Notes: generated by a model from the sequence alone, not told the origin. A stretch of DNA of 64,000 bases from Bacteroidales bacterium (GCA_016707705.1 JADJHD010000018.1:47712-111711); one strand, 5' to 3'. Numbered from the stretch's first letter, positions 19,276 through 29,435 are shown. Made by a program: numbers and translations.

Positions 19276-21706
19276 TTGCATTTCATCGATGAAAAAGGTC
19301 ATCGTGTAATATCCAGGGGCATCGGGCAACAAACTCACTGCTGCCAATCAAATATAAAAGAAGCCTACCAAATTCAACTTTGCGAAATCGGTATTGTCGA
19401 GGATAAGCTCAGTGGTGAACCCCTGCCTTTTGCATCCGTCCTGATTCAGGGTACTTCCAGGGGTTGTTCCTCCAATGTTGATGGCTATTTCACCCTTGCC
19501 AACATCCCTTCTGATACATCTGCAATCCTGGTTTATTACCTCGGTTATTACAAGCAGCTTTTTTATCTGAGTCCGCATGCTGATTTCCAGAACATTACCA
19601 TTCTGATGGACCCAATGAGCACCCAGCTGAAGGCAGTTGAAGTGAAGGGACAGCGGGAAGACCTGCTCAAGGCACTCAGAGGGGCTAACCTTATCAAAAT
19701 GGCGCCTGCAAAACTTGCCGAATTGCCCAGTCTGGGTGAGAAGGATATCTTCAGGACCTTCCAGCTTATGCCAGGAATCGGCGGAAGCAGCGGATCCTCA
19801 GCAGGATTGTATGTAAGAGGAGGAACACCGGATCAAAACCTCATTCTGTATGATGGCTTCACGGTTTATCATCAGGAACATCTCTTCGGAATGTTCAGCG
19901 CCTTCAATCCCAATGCGATCAAAGAAGTACAACTGGACAAGGGAGGATTTGAATCCAAATTCGGAGGCAGACTCTCCAGTGTTATGGAAATTATTGGCAA
20001 AAACAGGCAATGATCAGAAATTCAATGCCGGAGTAGATGCAGGCTTTATCGGAATCAATGCCTATACTGAAATCCCGCTAAAGGGAAAAGGCTCTCTCTT
20101 CCTTGCCGGGCGCCGTTCGTACAAGACATTTCTGTACGAGAAAATATTCAACTCCTTCAGTCAGGATAATACAACCGAAGGTCCCAAGCCTGTAGGAGAA
20201 ATGCCGGGCGGAATGCAAAGGATGGTTGAGGAACAACAGCCTACCTCCTACTTCTACGACCTGAATGCCAAGCTTACCTATAAAATCACTTCCAAGGATA
20301 TTTTATCCGCCAGCTTTTTCAGCGGGCAGGATTACTTCGATAACTCACGCGATATGAATCACTCCCGGGGTGGAATGAGTGTAAGCGGTGGAGTCACTGA
20401 CCTAACCAAATGGGGAAACTGGGGCAGCAGCGTAAAATGGTCAAGGAAATGGAATGAAAAACTTTACACCAATAATCTGGTCTCCTTTTCGGATTATTCC
20501 AATTCAAAGGATCGCAGCGATGCTCGCACCATTATCAAGGAAGACGGCACCAGCAGCGAGTTCAACAATGGATCGGTAGAAGAAAATATTCTCAAGGATT
20601 TCTGCTTCAAAACCGATAATGAATGGAAATGGAATGAGAAAAACCAACTGGAATTCGGAGCACAGTACAATCATTACGGAATCAGTTACAACTTCCTCCA
20701 AAATGATACTCTTACCATTCTTGACATGAAGAACGACGGTAACCTGGTAGCCACTTATATCCAGGACCGCCTCACACCTTATGGCAAGAAGATCACACTG
20801 CTTCCCGGACTCAGGATTTCATACTATGATCAATCCGGTAAACCCTATGTGGAGCCGAGATTCCAGGCGTCAATCAATGCGACCTCACAATGGAAAATCA
20901 AGGCTTCCACCGGACTGTATTATCAATTTGCCAATCGAATCATAAGGGAGGATATTCAATCCAGGAAGCCGGGATATCTGGAGTGCTTTCGAATGGTGAC
21001 AATATTCCTGTGAGCAGCTCGGTGCATTTTTATTGCCGGAACCAGTTATGAAACCAAGGATATTCTTATCGATGCTGAAGCTTACTACAAAAGGTTATCC
21101 GGACTCACTGAATACACCCTTCGATTCTCTCATCGTTTTGGTGAAAGCATCGATTATTCCAGCCTCTTTTATGAAGGCACAGGTTATACACGTGGAATCG
21201 ATCTTCTGCTTCAGAAGAAATTCGGGAAATTCAACGGCTGGATAGCTTACACTTTCCGAAACCAGGTACAAATTCCGGTATATGGTGAAGGATATTTCGC
21301 TGCTTCGCAGGATGTAACCAATGAATTTAAGGTTGTAGCCATCTACAAGATCAAGAAATTCACCCTCTCAGGAACATGGGTTTATTCCACTGGCCTGCCC
21401 TACACACAACCCATTGGCGGATATGTCCTCACTCTGCCTGATGGCACCACTCAAAGCGTAATTATCCCGGGTTCAAAAAATGCTGCAAGGCTCCCTGACT
21501 TTCATCGACTGGACTTGTCGGTTAAATATGACTTTACCATGGGAGAAACCGGCAAAGGCAGCATAGGGTGTTCTCTCTTCAATGTGTATAACAGAAAGAA
21601 TGTCTGGTACAAGGAATTCACAGTTGATGAAACCGGCCTTACCGAAACCAATGTAAATCTGCTGGGAATTACTCCCAATGTTTCACTCTCCCTGCAAATA
21701 CGATAA
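19276..21706 (+). pseudogene. TonB-dependent receptor with carboxypeptidase-like N-terminal domain (multiple frameshifts)
   Basis: Joined across frames, this encodes a typical Bacteroidota TonB-dependent receptor. A carboxypeptidase-like regulatory domain (EDKLSGEPLPFASVLIQGTS) is followed by a plug (GLYVRGGTPDQNLILYDGFTVYH) and a barrel ending SLSLQIR. Four extra bases explain the breaks: the A run at 19999-20003, an A near 20963, an A near 20982, and the T run at 21027-21031. Removing them gives one continuous frame. The next gene (DUF4249) follows after 2 bases, the usual partner arrangement. Because a decayed kinase lies directly upstream, true decay is as likely as sequencing error. Confidence 0.82.
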
Positions 21707-21708
21707 TC

Positions 21709-22512
21709 ATGAAGAATATAATCTATATACTTACCCTGATAACCCTGCTGACTTCATGCAGCAAGGAACTGACCACTCCGCTGGATTCAGAAAAAATTGC
21801 CGTTGTGGAATCCTACCTGGTTGCCGGCGATAGCACCATCACCGTGAACGTTTCAAAACTACTGCCTTTCTCAACCGATACCAATGAAGTGAAGGAATAC
21901 ATCAGCGGACTGCAATTGCAAATCAATGGTTACGACCTGGAGGAAACATCTACCGGTATCTACCAGCTGAAACTGAAGAATGCCTGCATTGAACCGGGAA
22001 TCACCTATGAGCTGAAGTTCAGGTATTATGATGACTCTGTTACTTCTTCGACAGTAATCCCTGAAAAGCCTGCAAATTTTGCCCTTTCCGAAACCATTCT
22101 TTACACTGACAGAATCACAAGTTCTTCAACAGGTTTTGGTGGTGGACCAATGGAAGATATTGAGGTTACCTGGGACAATGATGACGATAGCTACTATTAC
22201 CTGATGGTGGAATATCTGGAAAGCACCCCCGATTATATCAATTACCTGATGGAAGATCTGGATATATCCCTCAATCAGAGTGAGGCACCTGTGCAATCAG
22301 CCGGAGCACGCATTGGCATGCGAAACCTGAACTTCTTCGGGCATTACAGGGTGGTGCTGTTCAAGGTAAACAAGGACTTTGCTGACTTATACCAGCACCT
22401 GACTAGTAATTCAAATAATCTGACCAACCCTGTTACGGCTATAACCAATGGTTACGGCGTGTTTACAGGAATGAGTTCTGATACAGCTTTTATAGAAGTA
22501 AGGGAAAACTAA
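21709..22512 (+). CDS. DUF4249 family lipoprotein, partner of the TonB receptor
   Basis: A 267-residue lipoprotein (Cys at 18, LTSCSKELTTPL) with the beta-rich architecture of DUF4249. The typical opening IAVVESYLVAGDSTITVNVSKLLPF is visible (quoted in parts: VVESYLVAGDSTITVNVSK). DUF4249 genes habitually follow TonB receptors with a carboxypeptidase-like domain, and here the gap is 2 bases. The cargo of such pairs is not known to me. The frame is intact although its partner is broken. Confidence 0.8.
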   Translation: MKNIIYILTLITLLTSCSKELTTPLDSEKIAVVESYLVAGDSTITVNVSKLLPFSTDTNEVKEYISGLQLQINGYDLEETSTGIYQLKLKNACIEPGITYELKFRYYDDSVTSSTVIPEKPANFALSETILYTDRITSSSTGFGGGPMEDIEVTWDNDDDSYYYLMVEYLESTPDYINYLMEDLDISLNQSEAPVQSAGARIGMRNLNFFGHYRVVLFKVNKDFADLYQHLTSNSNNLTNPVTAITNGYGVFTGMSSDTAFIEVREN

Positions 22513-22602
22513 GAATGAATACCCCGGCAATCTGTTGACGGATAATGACTATTCCACGATTGGCAATGTTAAATGTTTGACTTGAGGTTTGTCTCTGGTG
22601 GG

Positions 22603-22690
22603 AGAAAAAAAGGAACACGGGAAGTGTTGGGTTACCAGGCCCAGGCCGAAAATGGAGGGTTTCTTCGGCCCGCTTCCCGTCCCTTTTTCT
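22603..22690. terminator. large nested inverted repeat after the DUF4249 gene
   Basis: The outer arms CGGGAAG (22618-22624) and CTTCCCG (22673-22679) are extended by the A run at 22605-22611 against CTTTTTCT at 22683-22690. An inner stem pairs GGCCGAA (22644-22650) with TTCGGCC (22664-22670). The structure lies 90 bases after the stop codon at 22512. It has no T tract, so factor-independent termination is uncertain. It may be a structured RNA or a palindromic repeat. Confidence 0.4.
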
Positions 22691-22729
22691 GGAAACGAGG
22701 AGTTTGAGACAGGGGACAAGGTGACGAGG

Positions 22730-23030
22730 ATTGGGGATTTCTGATTGCGGATTGCGGATTGCGGATTGCGGGTTATTGGACGGTGAGACAATGGGACGGG
22801 GAGACGGGGAGATAGGTTATTGGGAGTTTCTGATTGCGGATTGCGGGTTGCGGGTTGCGGATTATTGGGAGTTGCGGAATGCGGGGGGCGGATTGCAGGT
22901 TATTGGACGGGGAGACAATGGGACGGGGAGACAGGGAGATAGGTTATTGGGAATTTCTGATTGCGGATTGCGGGTTGCGGGTTGCGGATTATTGGGAGTT
23001 GCGGGGGGCAGATTGCTGATTGATGACAAG
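22730..23030. repeat. 7-base repeats arranged in two ~127-base units
   Basis: Tandem GGATTGC/GGGTTGC heptamers alternate with GGGACGGGGAGAC-type words. Two long units begin at 22771 and 22898 (period ~127) and are nearly identical. The plus strand is strongly purine-rich. Related sequence recurs at 36220-36530 and 38701-39010. The gap 22513-23177 contains no credible gene. Confidence 0.85.
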
Positions 23031-23177
23031 GGGACTGGGGGACTGGGAGATGTGTGATTCTTAAAGGAAAAGATCTGTGATAATCTGTTCGCCAGCTGGC
23101 GAATCCGTGTTCTATTCCATGCTACTCGCAGTATTTAGCAACATTCACAACACTATTTAGTCATAAGATTTTGCTCA

Positions 23178-24032
23178 ATGAAATTCAAAACGATAAATAT
23201 CTTGATACTGCTTGCACTCGGCACCATAATGTTGAGCTGCAAGTCAACACTGTACACTGCAGACAGGCCGGTTTTGCCGGTAACCATCGACGGGAAACCG
23301 GGGGAATGGAGTCTGCCATTGAGATACAGCGACAGCAAAACAGGACTTCAGTATACGATGGCGTCCGACAGTTCCAAGCTGTTTATTTGCATTCGGGCAA
23401 CCGAACAAAACACCATGATGCAGATAATCAATGGTGGACTGGACCTTTGGATTGCACCTGATGGATCAGGCAATGAAACAATGGAGATTCAGTTCCCGCT
23501 TGCCATGCAACAGGAAAGAAAGCAAGCCCCGAATATGACCCGCCAGAAACCAGGAGCTGAAAAACCAGGGGAAATGATGATGAAAATGTTCAATGAATCC
23601 GAGCATTCAATTATTCTCAAAGGATTCGGCAAAGGCGTTGATGGCAACTTTGTGAATTCAGAATCGAAGCTTATTCAGGCATCTGCAGGCATGGATTCCA
23701 GATCAGGACTGTTCATTGAATATTCGATTCCCTTGCAGCTGATCAAGCAAAAACAATCTGCCAAAAATCCGGATGCCAATATCGTAGGCATTCAAATAGA
23801 AACTTATGATTTTGCATTACTGTCAGGAAGGCCGTCAGGTCAGCAGGGACCACCTTCAGGAGGACAAATGGGGGGTGCCGGAGGTGGCGGACAGATGGGA
23901 AGTGGAGGAGGTCAGATGGGCGATGGTGGTTCAATGGGACCGGGAGGCGGAAGTGGCCCAAGACCTGATGATGCAGGCAGCAGCGATAATGAGCTTAAAG
24001 GTGGCTCAATTAAGTTCAGGATTAAATATTAG
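23178..24032 (+). CDS. lipoprotein with CBM9-like N-terminal domain and Gly/Met-rich tail
   Basis: A 284-residue predicted lipoprotein (Cys at 21, IMLSCKSTL). The segment VTIDGKPGEWSLPLRYSDSK followed by DSSKLFICIRATE resembles the opening of CBM9-like (DOMON-type) beta-sandwich domains, but this is recall only. Residues ~220-268 are a low-complexity tail of Gly-Gly-Gln-Met-Gly repeats (GGQMG, GGGQMG). A short beta-like end GGSIKFRIKY follows. Function is unknown; a surface or periplasmic binding protein is likely. Confidence 0.65.
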   Translation: MKFKTINILILLALGTIMLSCKSTLYTADRPVLPVTIDGKPGEWSLPLRYSDSKTGLQYTMASDSSKLFICIRATEQNTMMQIINGGLDLWIAPDGSGNETMEIQFPLAMQQERKQAPNMTRQKPGAEKPGEMMMKMFNESEHSIILKGFGKGVDGNFVNSESKLIQASAGMDSRSGLFIEYSIPLQLIKQKQSAKNPDANIVGIQIETYDFALLSGRPSGQQGPPSGGQMGGAGGGGQMGSGGGQMGDGGSMGPGGGSGPRPDDAGSSDNELKGGSIKFRIKY

Positions 24033-24088
24033 AAGAATTTTGAGTTTGGACCCGCTCTGAACTCAAATCAAGGACTTTCACTGATTTC

Positions 24089-25490
24089 CTAATTCTTCAG
24101 CAGTACCAGATATTCATATGCTCCAAGGGTTACGCTGCTTCCCAGAGTAACAGTCCCACCATTTAGTTTGTCAGTCCAGCTGCTGTTTTGTAAAGCAGAC
24201 GGAAACAGAAATTCCTTCTCTGTATTTCTTGTATTGACCAATATCAGAGCATTTTCTCCTGATAGCGTTCTTGTGAAAGCCACCACATCGTTATGCGGAT
24301 AATAGCTGAGATTGCCGCTTCGAAGAGCATGAACCGACGCCCGGGCTCCCAGCAATTTCCTGTATTCATCGGTCATCCATGGATTGGTGGCCCAGCTGAT
24401 GGGGGAACGGCTGAAAAAGGGCAGCTTAACCGGACATCCTACTTCCTGTCCGTTATATACAAGCGGCACCCCTCCCATTAAAGCGGTAACGGCAAATGCA
24501 GCCATGGAAGCTTCCTTCCCGCCATAAAGTCCGATGGGAGTATCATACCATGCACATTCATCATGATTGGAGGTAAACCGCAGCTTATGTGAGCCTTCAG
24601 GAATGGCGCTATATTCTGTTAACTGCGATTGGTAAAATCCGCTGGCCTGCTGTCCGTTGCTGAAAATACTCTTTCCGCTGGCAAAGAAATCCCATCCAAA
24701 GTTCAATTGAAATCCGGCGGTGAAATGATCTGCACGAGCGCCTTCAGCCAGCAAAATCAGTTTGCGCCCTGGTATTGCATTCAGACTATCGATGGCCTGT
24801 TTCCAGAATTCAAAAGGCACAAAATCGGCCGCATCGCAACGGTAACCATCAACATTGGCAGCAAGTACCCAATATTTCAAGGCCTTGATCAGTTGCCTTG
24901 CGCATTGTTGCATTGTCGAAGTTCAGGTCTGCAACATCCTGCCAATTGGTACCCGCCGGACTTATAATATTCCCGGTTGCATCCTGGGTGTACCATGAGC
25001 GGTTCTTTATCCATGGATTATCCCAGGAAGTATGATTTGCTGCCCAGTCGAGGATTACAGCCATATCCCGCTTATGTGCTTCCCTCACCAGAGTTCGGAG
25101 GTCGTTCAGGTTGCCGAACTCAGTGTTTACTTCAGTGTAGTTGCGGATGCAGTAGGGTGAGTTCACTGACTTGATAATCCCTATCGGGAAGATGGGCATA
25201 AGCCAGATGACGTTAACATGCAGTGATTTAATGGAATCAAGTCTTGGAATGATGCCTGAAAGTTTTCCCGAACTGCTGAAGGCTCTTTCATTAATCTCAT
25301 ACATGACAATATCCGCCGTATTCGGAACTCCCAAAAATGGTGTTTCATACTGAACCGGATCGGCTGAATCGGATACAACAACAGGCGGGTTTGTTGTTTC
25401 ATCCTTCTTGCATGCCTGAAACAGCAACAAAGTAATTCCTGTCAATACTAGTACATTCAGGAATTGGCGAATCTGGAAGTTGAAAGGCAT
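24089..25490 (-). CDS. GH13 alpha-amylase family lipoprotein (frameshifted)
   Basis: A secreted alpha-amylase-type glycosidase. The ATG at 25490 gives a lipoprotein signal (FQACKKDE). The (beta/alpha)8 motifs are present: DWAANHTSWDNPW (region I), DGYRCDAADF with nucleophile Asp (region II), LLAEGA with the acid Glu (region III) and FTSNHDE (region IV). The frame breaks at 24896-24897 where one extra base separates NFDNATMRK from QLIKALKYWVLAANVDGYR. The joined protein is about 465 residues, normal for the family. It is not beside any SusCD pair. The substrate is likely starch or maltodextrin. Confidence 0.87.
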
Positions 25491-25498
25491 GTGATGGA

Positions 25499-25769
25499 TT
25501 GTTGGAAGAAAAGACAAAAGACAAAAGTATAAAGATAAAAGAAGCGATGCGGAACGGAGTTCGCTAGCTGGCGGATGAAAATTCGGTAATTTGGGAATGA
25601 AACATGAAAGAAACTATCACATTGAGCTTGTCGAGTGTTTTTCAACAATGTTCCATTAAATCCGTGTAAATCTGTCTAATCAGTGTCATCAGTGTTCTAT
25701 TCTATGCTACTTGCACATTCGCACTCCGAACTACTTGAACCCCGAACAATAACAACTAGATACTAAAAA
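25499..25769. repeat. intergenic mosaic of dispersed repeats
   Basis: 25499-25545 is an AAAGACAAAAG tract (inverse of the CTTTTGTC repeats). 25559-25576 is a GTTCGCTAGCTGGCGGAT palindrome. 25620-25640 carries ATTGAGCTTGTCGAG, related to the tandem array at 58770. 25680-25712 is a CATCAGTGTTCTATTC word shared with 39090-39115. 25720-25745 has ACTCCGAACT/CCCCGAAC units. No gene is seen. Confidence 0.65.
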
Positions 25770-26451
25770 CTAATTCACCTCCATAACCCGAAGGGCGATA
25801 TAGTCGTTCTTTGCTTTGGCTTTTTTAATGGATTCTTCTCCATCATAGTTTTTGTAGTATGCAAGCCATACCAGGCGATCCTTGATAAGGAGAATGTCCA
25901 TGGTGCCGACGATAACCTGCTCATAGCCTTCCATCTGGTATTTGATAAGCATGATGAAAGTGCGGATGTTCTTGTGCGGACTGTAATTCTCAACCAAAAC
26001 CGGTTGTCCGACGGAAATAAAATCAAGGCTCTTATTAAGCTTACCCTTTAATTCATCCCAGTTCTCCTGCAGGAAGTTTCCTTCCACATTTTGGTCATTT
26101 CATCCAGCTGTGCCGTGCCCGCTTTCTGACCAGTCATTGTCTTGGTGATATAGATCTTGAAATAATCGTCGTACGATTTTATCAAGACTATCCACTTTCT
26201 TGTAGGTTTCATTATTGATAAAAAGCCTTTACCTCATTTCCTTCATATTCGAATTTATCAGCGAGCGCCTTTACATTGGGCCGTTCATAACATTCGGTCA
26301 TGCCATCAATCTCAGGCAGACAAATCTCAATATCTCCAAAAGGAACGGAATGCTTGCACTTCGCCTTTTCATCGGCAGTGTTTTTCTGTCCGGAGTTGGA
26401 GCAACCCATAAGAAGGGTCAGAAGGAGAAGAAGGGATATCTGAAGTTTCAT
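25770..26451 (-). CDS. small lipoprotein of unknown function (broken by about three frameshifts)
   Basis: The N-terminal frame (26451-26212) is a lipoprotein (LLMGCSNSGQK) continuing ...CLPEIDGMTECYERPNVKALADKF. It stops just after VKAFY. Reading on in other frames gives NNETYKKVDSLDKI, then YDDYFKIYITKTMTGQKAG...EMTKMW, then the C-terminal frame (26087-25770) NFLQENWDELKGKLNKS to the stop. The intact protein would be about 225 residues. I do not recognise the family. Three indels in ~130 bases indicate either decay or poor sequence quality. Confidence 0.55.
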
Positions 26452-26479
26452 TTGCAGAAATATTAGGGTTAATAATTCT

Positions 26480-26487
26480 CAAATATA
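26480..26487 (-). promoter_or_regulatory. Bacteroidota -7 type promoter element
   Basis: On the minus strand the sequence reads TATATTTG, matching TAnnTTTG. It lies 29 bases upstream of the lipoprotein start at 26451. No clear TTTG partner is seen at the usual distance. Confidence 0.35.
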
Positions 26488-26537
26488 CTGAATGAGTGAT
26501 AACTGATGATGCTCATAAACTGTCTTTCTTAAGGAAA

Positions 26538-27065
26538 CTATTTTGTGGTCTTGCTTCCCATTTCTATCCCCATTTGTTCATAAACTTCATCATTGGGTTC
26601 CCAGAGTTCAATTTTGTTTCCCTCAATATCCATGATGTGAACGAACTTCCCATAATCAAAGGTTTCGATGCTGTCGGAAATGGTTACTCCCTCATTCCTG
26701 AGTTGAGCTACAAGTGCAACTAAATCATCAACCCTGAAGTTGATCATAAAATCCTTGGTGGAGGGTGCAAAATACTTAGTCGTTTCCGAGAACGGACTCC
26801 ATTGTGTAAAGCCCTTTTTGGTGGTATCGGCACCTTGCCTCCATTCAAAGACAGCACCGTATTGGTTTGTATTTAATCCAAGATGCATTTGATACCATTC
26901 CCTTACCAACTTAGGGTTTTTGCATTTAAAGAAAATACCACCGATTCCAGTCACTCTTTTGAGTTGTCCCTGCTCACCGGATGGGTCTGAGATCATTGAT
27001 TTGAAAGCGAAACCGAAGCAGAATGAAACCAGGACTGCCAGGATTATTAAAATGGTTTTTTTCAT
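26538..27065 (-). CDS. VOC (glyoxalase/bleomycin-resistance fold) protein with N-terminal anchor
   Basis: A 175-residue protein. Residues 1-25 form a hydrophobic signal or anchor, followed by one vicinal-oxygen-chelate domain. The VOC pattern is visible in GIGGIFFKCKNPKLVREWYQMHLGL at the start and VHIMDIEGNKIELWEPND at the end (quoted in part). The Glu in KIELWEP is the usual metal ligand. Most family members are cytoplasmic, so the N-terminal hydrophobic segment is unusual. The substrate is unknown. Confidence 0.8.
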   Translation of the reverse strand: MKKTILIILAVLVSFCFGFAFKSMISDPSGEQGQLKRVTGIGGIFFKCKNPKLVREWYQMHLGLNTNQYGAVFEWRQGADTTKKGFTQWSPFSETTKYFAPSTKDFMINFRVDDLVALVAQLRNEGVTISDSIETFDYGKFVHIMDIEGNKIELWEPNDEVYEQMGIEMGSKTTK

Positions 27066-27137
27066 TTCGATGTGAGTTTTTAGTCTTTGGGGTTATCAAT
27101 TCAAACCAATTCAGAGTTTCATTGCTTTTATTCCATT

Positions 27138-27533
27138 TTATTCAGTTGCTTTAATCCAGGCAGAAACAATTTCCATCAGCTCCGATTTTCTGCTTTCGAT
27201 GTCTTGCTTATTTCTAAAAGTCGCAATAGCTCTGTCGTTCCCTCTCCATTCGAGGAGCCCAAAGTCCTTTGCGAGGAGCTTTTCCTTAGGTTGTTCCTTA
27301 ACCTTTGCTCCCCGGTGAAAAATTAGTTGAATCAGTTTAGGTGGATTAATTTTCATTGTAATCCTGTCCTCTCCGGCAAAGCAGTAATTGGGACCGTTCC
27401 ATTTAATGTTCTCTGTCAGATTTGCATTTGCCGTCAGAATGCATTCCCTCAGCAACTCAATTTCCTGATGTAAAGGGTGATTTTGTCCTTCAAGGAATTT
27501 TGTTACTTCCGGGTTTTTATTGGGGAGGGTCAT
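27138..27533 (-). CDS. DUF1801 domain protein
   Basis: A 131-residue soluble protein with the YdhG/DUF1801 pattern: an N-terminal helix with HPLHQEIELLRECIL, then IKWNGPNYCF, then IQLIFHRGAKV. The family is small and of unknown biochemical function. It sits beside a second, different DUF1801 protein at 27648. No signal peptide. Confidence 0.75.
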   Translation of the reverse strand: MTLPNKNPEVTKFLEGQNHPLHQEIELLRECILTANANLTENIKWNGPNYCFAGEDRITMKINPPKLIQLIFHRGAKVKEQPKEKLLAKDFGLLEWRGNDRAIATFRNKQDIESRKSELMEIVSAWIKATE

Positions 27534-27647
27534 TTTTGAAATTGTCTTTTGTAAAGTTATATGAGAAAATCCACGAAAGGCCGATTCCAGATTTTTTTAG
27601 ATATAGGAATCAACAAAATCAGGCAGACACACTTATTTGATTGTTCA

Positions 27648-28055
27648 TCATATTTTCCCCCAACCGGGCAATTCTCGGGCTTGTTCAAGCCAGGAGCGAA
27701 TCAGCTTTTCGTCAAATTCTGACGCATCATGAATATCGATTCTTCGGGCTTTTACCTCTGTACCCTTATTCCAGGGACCAGCCATACTGGTAACAGGAGG
27801 CTCCGGGTTCAGCATTGTTCCGGCGATGAATCCCAATCCCAGTCTATCCTTGAAGGACCATATGGCAATAATCCAGCCCTTATCCTGAATCCCGTAAAAC
27901 GGAACTCCAAGTGGCTGTGAGGGTTTATGCCATTTTGTTGTGCATTGAATATTTGGGATCACTTCCCTTATCAGACTATCAATACGAATAGCCATTGAAC
28001 CATGCTCAGCTTTGACCCCATCAATCCAGAACTGAACACTCTTTTCTCCATCCAT
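27648..28055 (-). CDS. DUF1801 domain protein, second copy
   Basis: A 135-residue protein whose segment RIDSLIREVIPNIQCTTKWHKP followed by PFYGIQDKGWIIAIWSFKDR matches the DUF1801 layout (Trp-His-Lys-Pro followed by a beta strand). It is only distantly similar to the protein at 27138. It lies 13 bases downstream of the TPR gene on the same strand and may be co-transcribed with it. Function unknown. Confidence 0.7.
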   Translation of the reverse strand: MDGEKSVQFWIDGVKAEHGSMAIRIDSLIREVIPNIQCTTKWHKPSQPLGVPFYGIQDKGWIIAIWSFKDRLGLGFIAGTMLNPEPPVTSMAGPWNKGTEVKARRIDIHDASEFDEKLIRSWLEQARELPGWGKI

Positions 28056-28068
28056 ACTCTAATATTCG

Positions 28069-28950
28069 TTATTTATTCTCTTCCAATATGCTCCTTGCAT
28101 TGGCGTTGTTTGGATTTAACTCCAATGATCTTTTATAGGCTTTAAGGCCTTCGTCTTTTCTGTTAAGCTTCATCAAACATTCGCCATAGCTGTCAAAAGT
28201 GTTGTATCCGTTTGGATACAGTTCAGTATTCAGTTTGAATATTTTTAATGCTTCCTGAGTTTTATTTGAGTTCATCAAGTCATAACCAAAACTATTAATT
28301 CCCTCTTCTGTAACATTGTATTCCGATTTAGGCCCCTTCTTCTTCTCAGTTTTGATAAACCGTATCGTTTTGTCGATTGAATTTGATTTTGGGTAGAATG
28401 TCGAAACCAAAATCAGGTTCATACGACGTTCCTTGATTTTCTGCTCAGCAAGTGATTCAACCCCATAATACTTTCTTTCAGAATCAGATATTTGGGTAGT
28501 GTCAATTTCATAGAGTTCCCACTTTGTATTTTCTCCCATTTTTACATACTGGGTTCCATATATCTGGGGTTTACCTCTTCTCATCAGGTCTCTGTCGATT
28601 GCAGCAGCTAGTAGCCATTTATTAATTGTGGAGTCAAGTTCAATAGCCATCTTCATATGCTTTACTGCCATTCCTGAAGCAATAGTATCATATCCATGCT
28701 GAAAAATCATCGCCGAACGATAATAGTCCTTTCCTGTCGTGATTTTACCTTCCGCTATCAATTCATTCACTCTGACTTCCCTTAAGCTGTCTTGTCTGGA
28801 TAATACTTCCCAGTCAATATTTCCTGCCAATCTGGAACCCTGATCTTCGTTGTACATTTTTAAAAGTTCAGGATTATCAGCTATCTGAGAAAATGCTGAA
28901 ATCGAAGAAAACAGCAAGCAAACTATCTGGCAAAACAAAAACTTTTTCAT
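28069..28950 (-). CDS. secreted DUF6624-like protein with C-terminal TPR repeats
   Basis: A 293-residue protein with a signal peptide ending near SAFSQ. Residues ~55-130 show the DUF6624-type pattern: an AMIFQHG segment, then WLLAAAIDRDLMRRGKPQIYGTQY. The C-terminal ~90 residues form tetratricopeptide repeats, including EALKIFKLNTELYPNGYNTFDSYGECLMKL (cited as EALKIFKLNTELYPN) and EGLKAYKRSLELNPNNANA. The product is probably a periplasmic scaffold. DUF6624 is named from recall. Confidence 0.7.
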   Translation of the reverse strand: MKKFLFCQIVCLLFSSISAFSQIADNPELLKMYNEDQGSRLAGNIDWEVLSRQDSLREVRVNELIAEGKITTGKDYYRSAMIFQHGYDTIASGMAVKHMKMAIELDSTINKWLLAAAIDRDLMRRGKPQIYGTQYVKMGENTKWELYEIDTTQISDSERKYYGVESLAEQKIKERRMNLILVSTFYPKSNSIDKTIRFIKTEKKKGPKSEYNVTEEGINSFGYDLMNSNKTQEALKIFKLNTELYPNGYNTFDSYGECLMKLNRKDEGLKAYKRSLELNPNNANARSILEENK

Positions 28951-29111
28951 GCTTATGAATATTTTATGGTGATATACCCTGGCTACACGCTACCCGGCTT
29001 ATTATTCACTCAACATCCCGAGTAGCACTGACTTTGAATTTAGTAATAGCTTTCCTGAGAAGCACAAGAGAAATCCTGGTACCAGAAAGGTGGTGTTACC
29101 TACGGTTAGTT

Positions 29112-29435
29112 CTAATCTACGAATGTTTCTTTTATAATATTTTTAACTGCAACTATCTCTTTATCAGTCAGTTTATCAAGTACTTTTAATATTCTAATTC
29201 TATCTATAGTTCTTATTTGATCTATTACTATCCAACCTGTTTTATCATTATGAATAACTTCAATTCTGGTTGGATACTTTTTAGACTGACTTGTCATCGG
29301 GGCAATTGTTATTGTCTTTAGATGACGGTTCATTTCATCAGGAGAAATAACAACACAAGGTCTGGTCTTTTTGATTTCACTTCCGACTGTAGGATCCAGA
29401 TTAACTAAAACGATACAATATTGAATTAAATCCAT
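29112..29435 (-). CDS. mazF: MazF/PemK-family mRNA interferase toxin
   Basis: A 107-residue toxin of the MazF family, a ribosome-independent endoribonuclease. The family motifs are visible: VNLDPTVGSEIKKTRPCVVIS at the N-terminus (cited as DPTVGSEIKKTRPCVV), TIAPMTSQSKKYPTR in the middle, and QIRTIDRIRI near the end. Its start overlaps the end of the antitoxin gene by 10 bases, the usual antitoxin-first order. Confidence 0.9.
   Translation of the reverse strand: MDLIQYCIVLVNLDPTVGSEIKKTRPCVVISPDEMNRHLKTITIAPMTSQSKKYPTRIEVIHNDKTGWIVIDQIRTIDRIRILKVLDKLTDKEIVAVKNIIKETFVD

Noticed and set aside
22731..23057. 108-codon plus-strand frame rich in Gly, Asp and Cys
   Set aside because: It is a translation of the heptamer array and has no independent coding signature.
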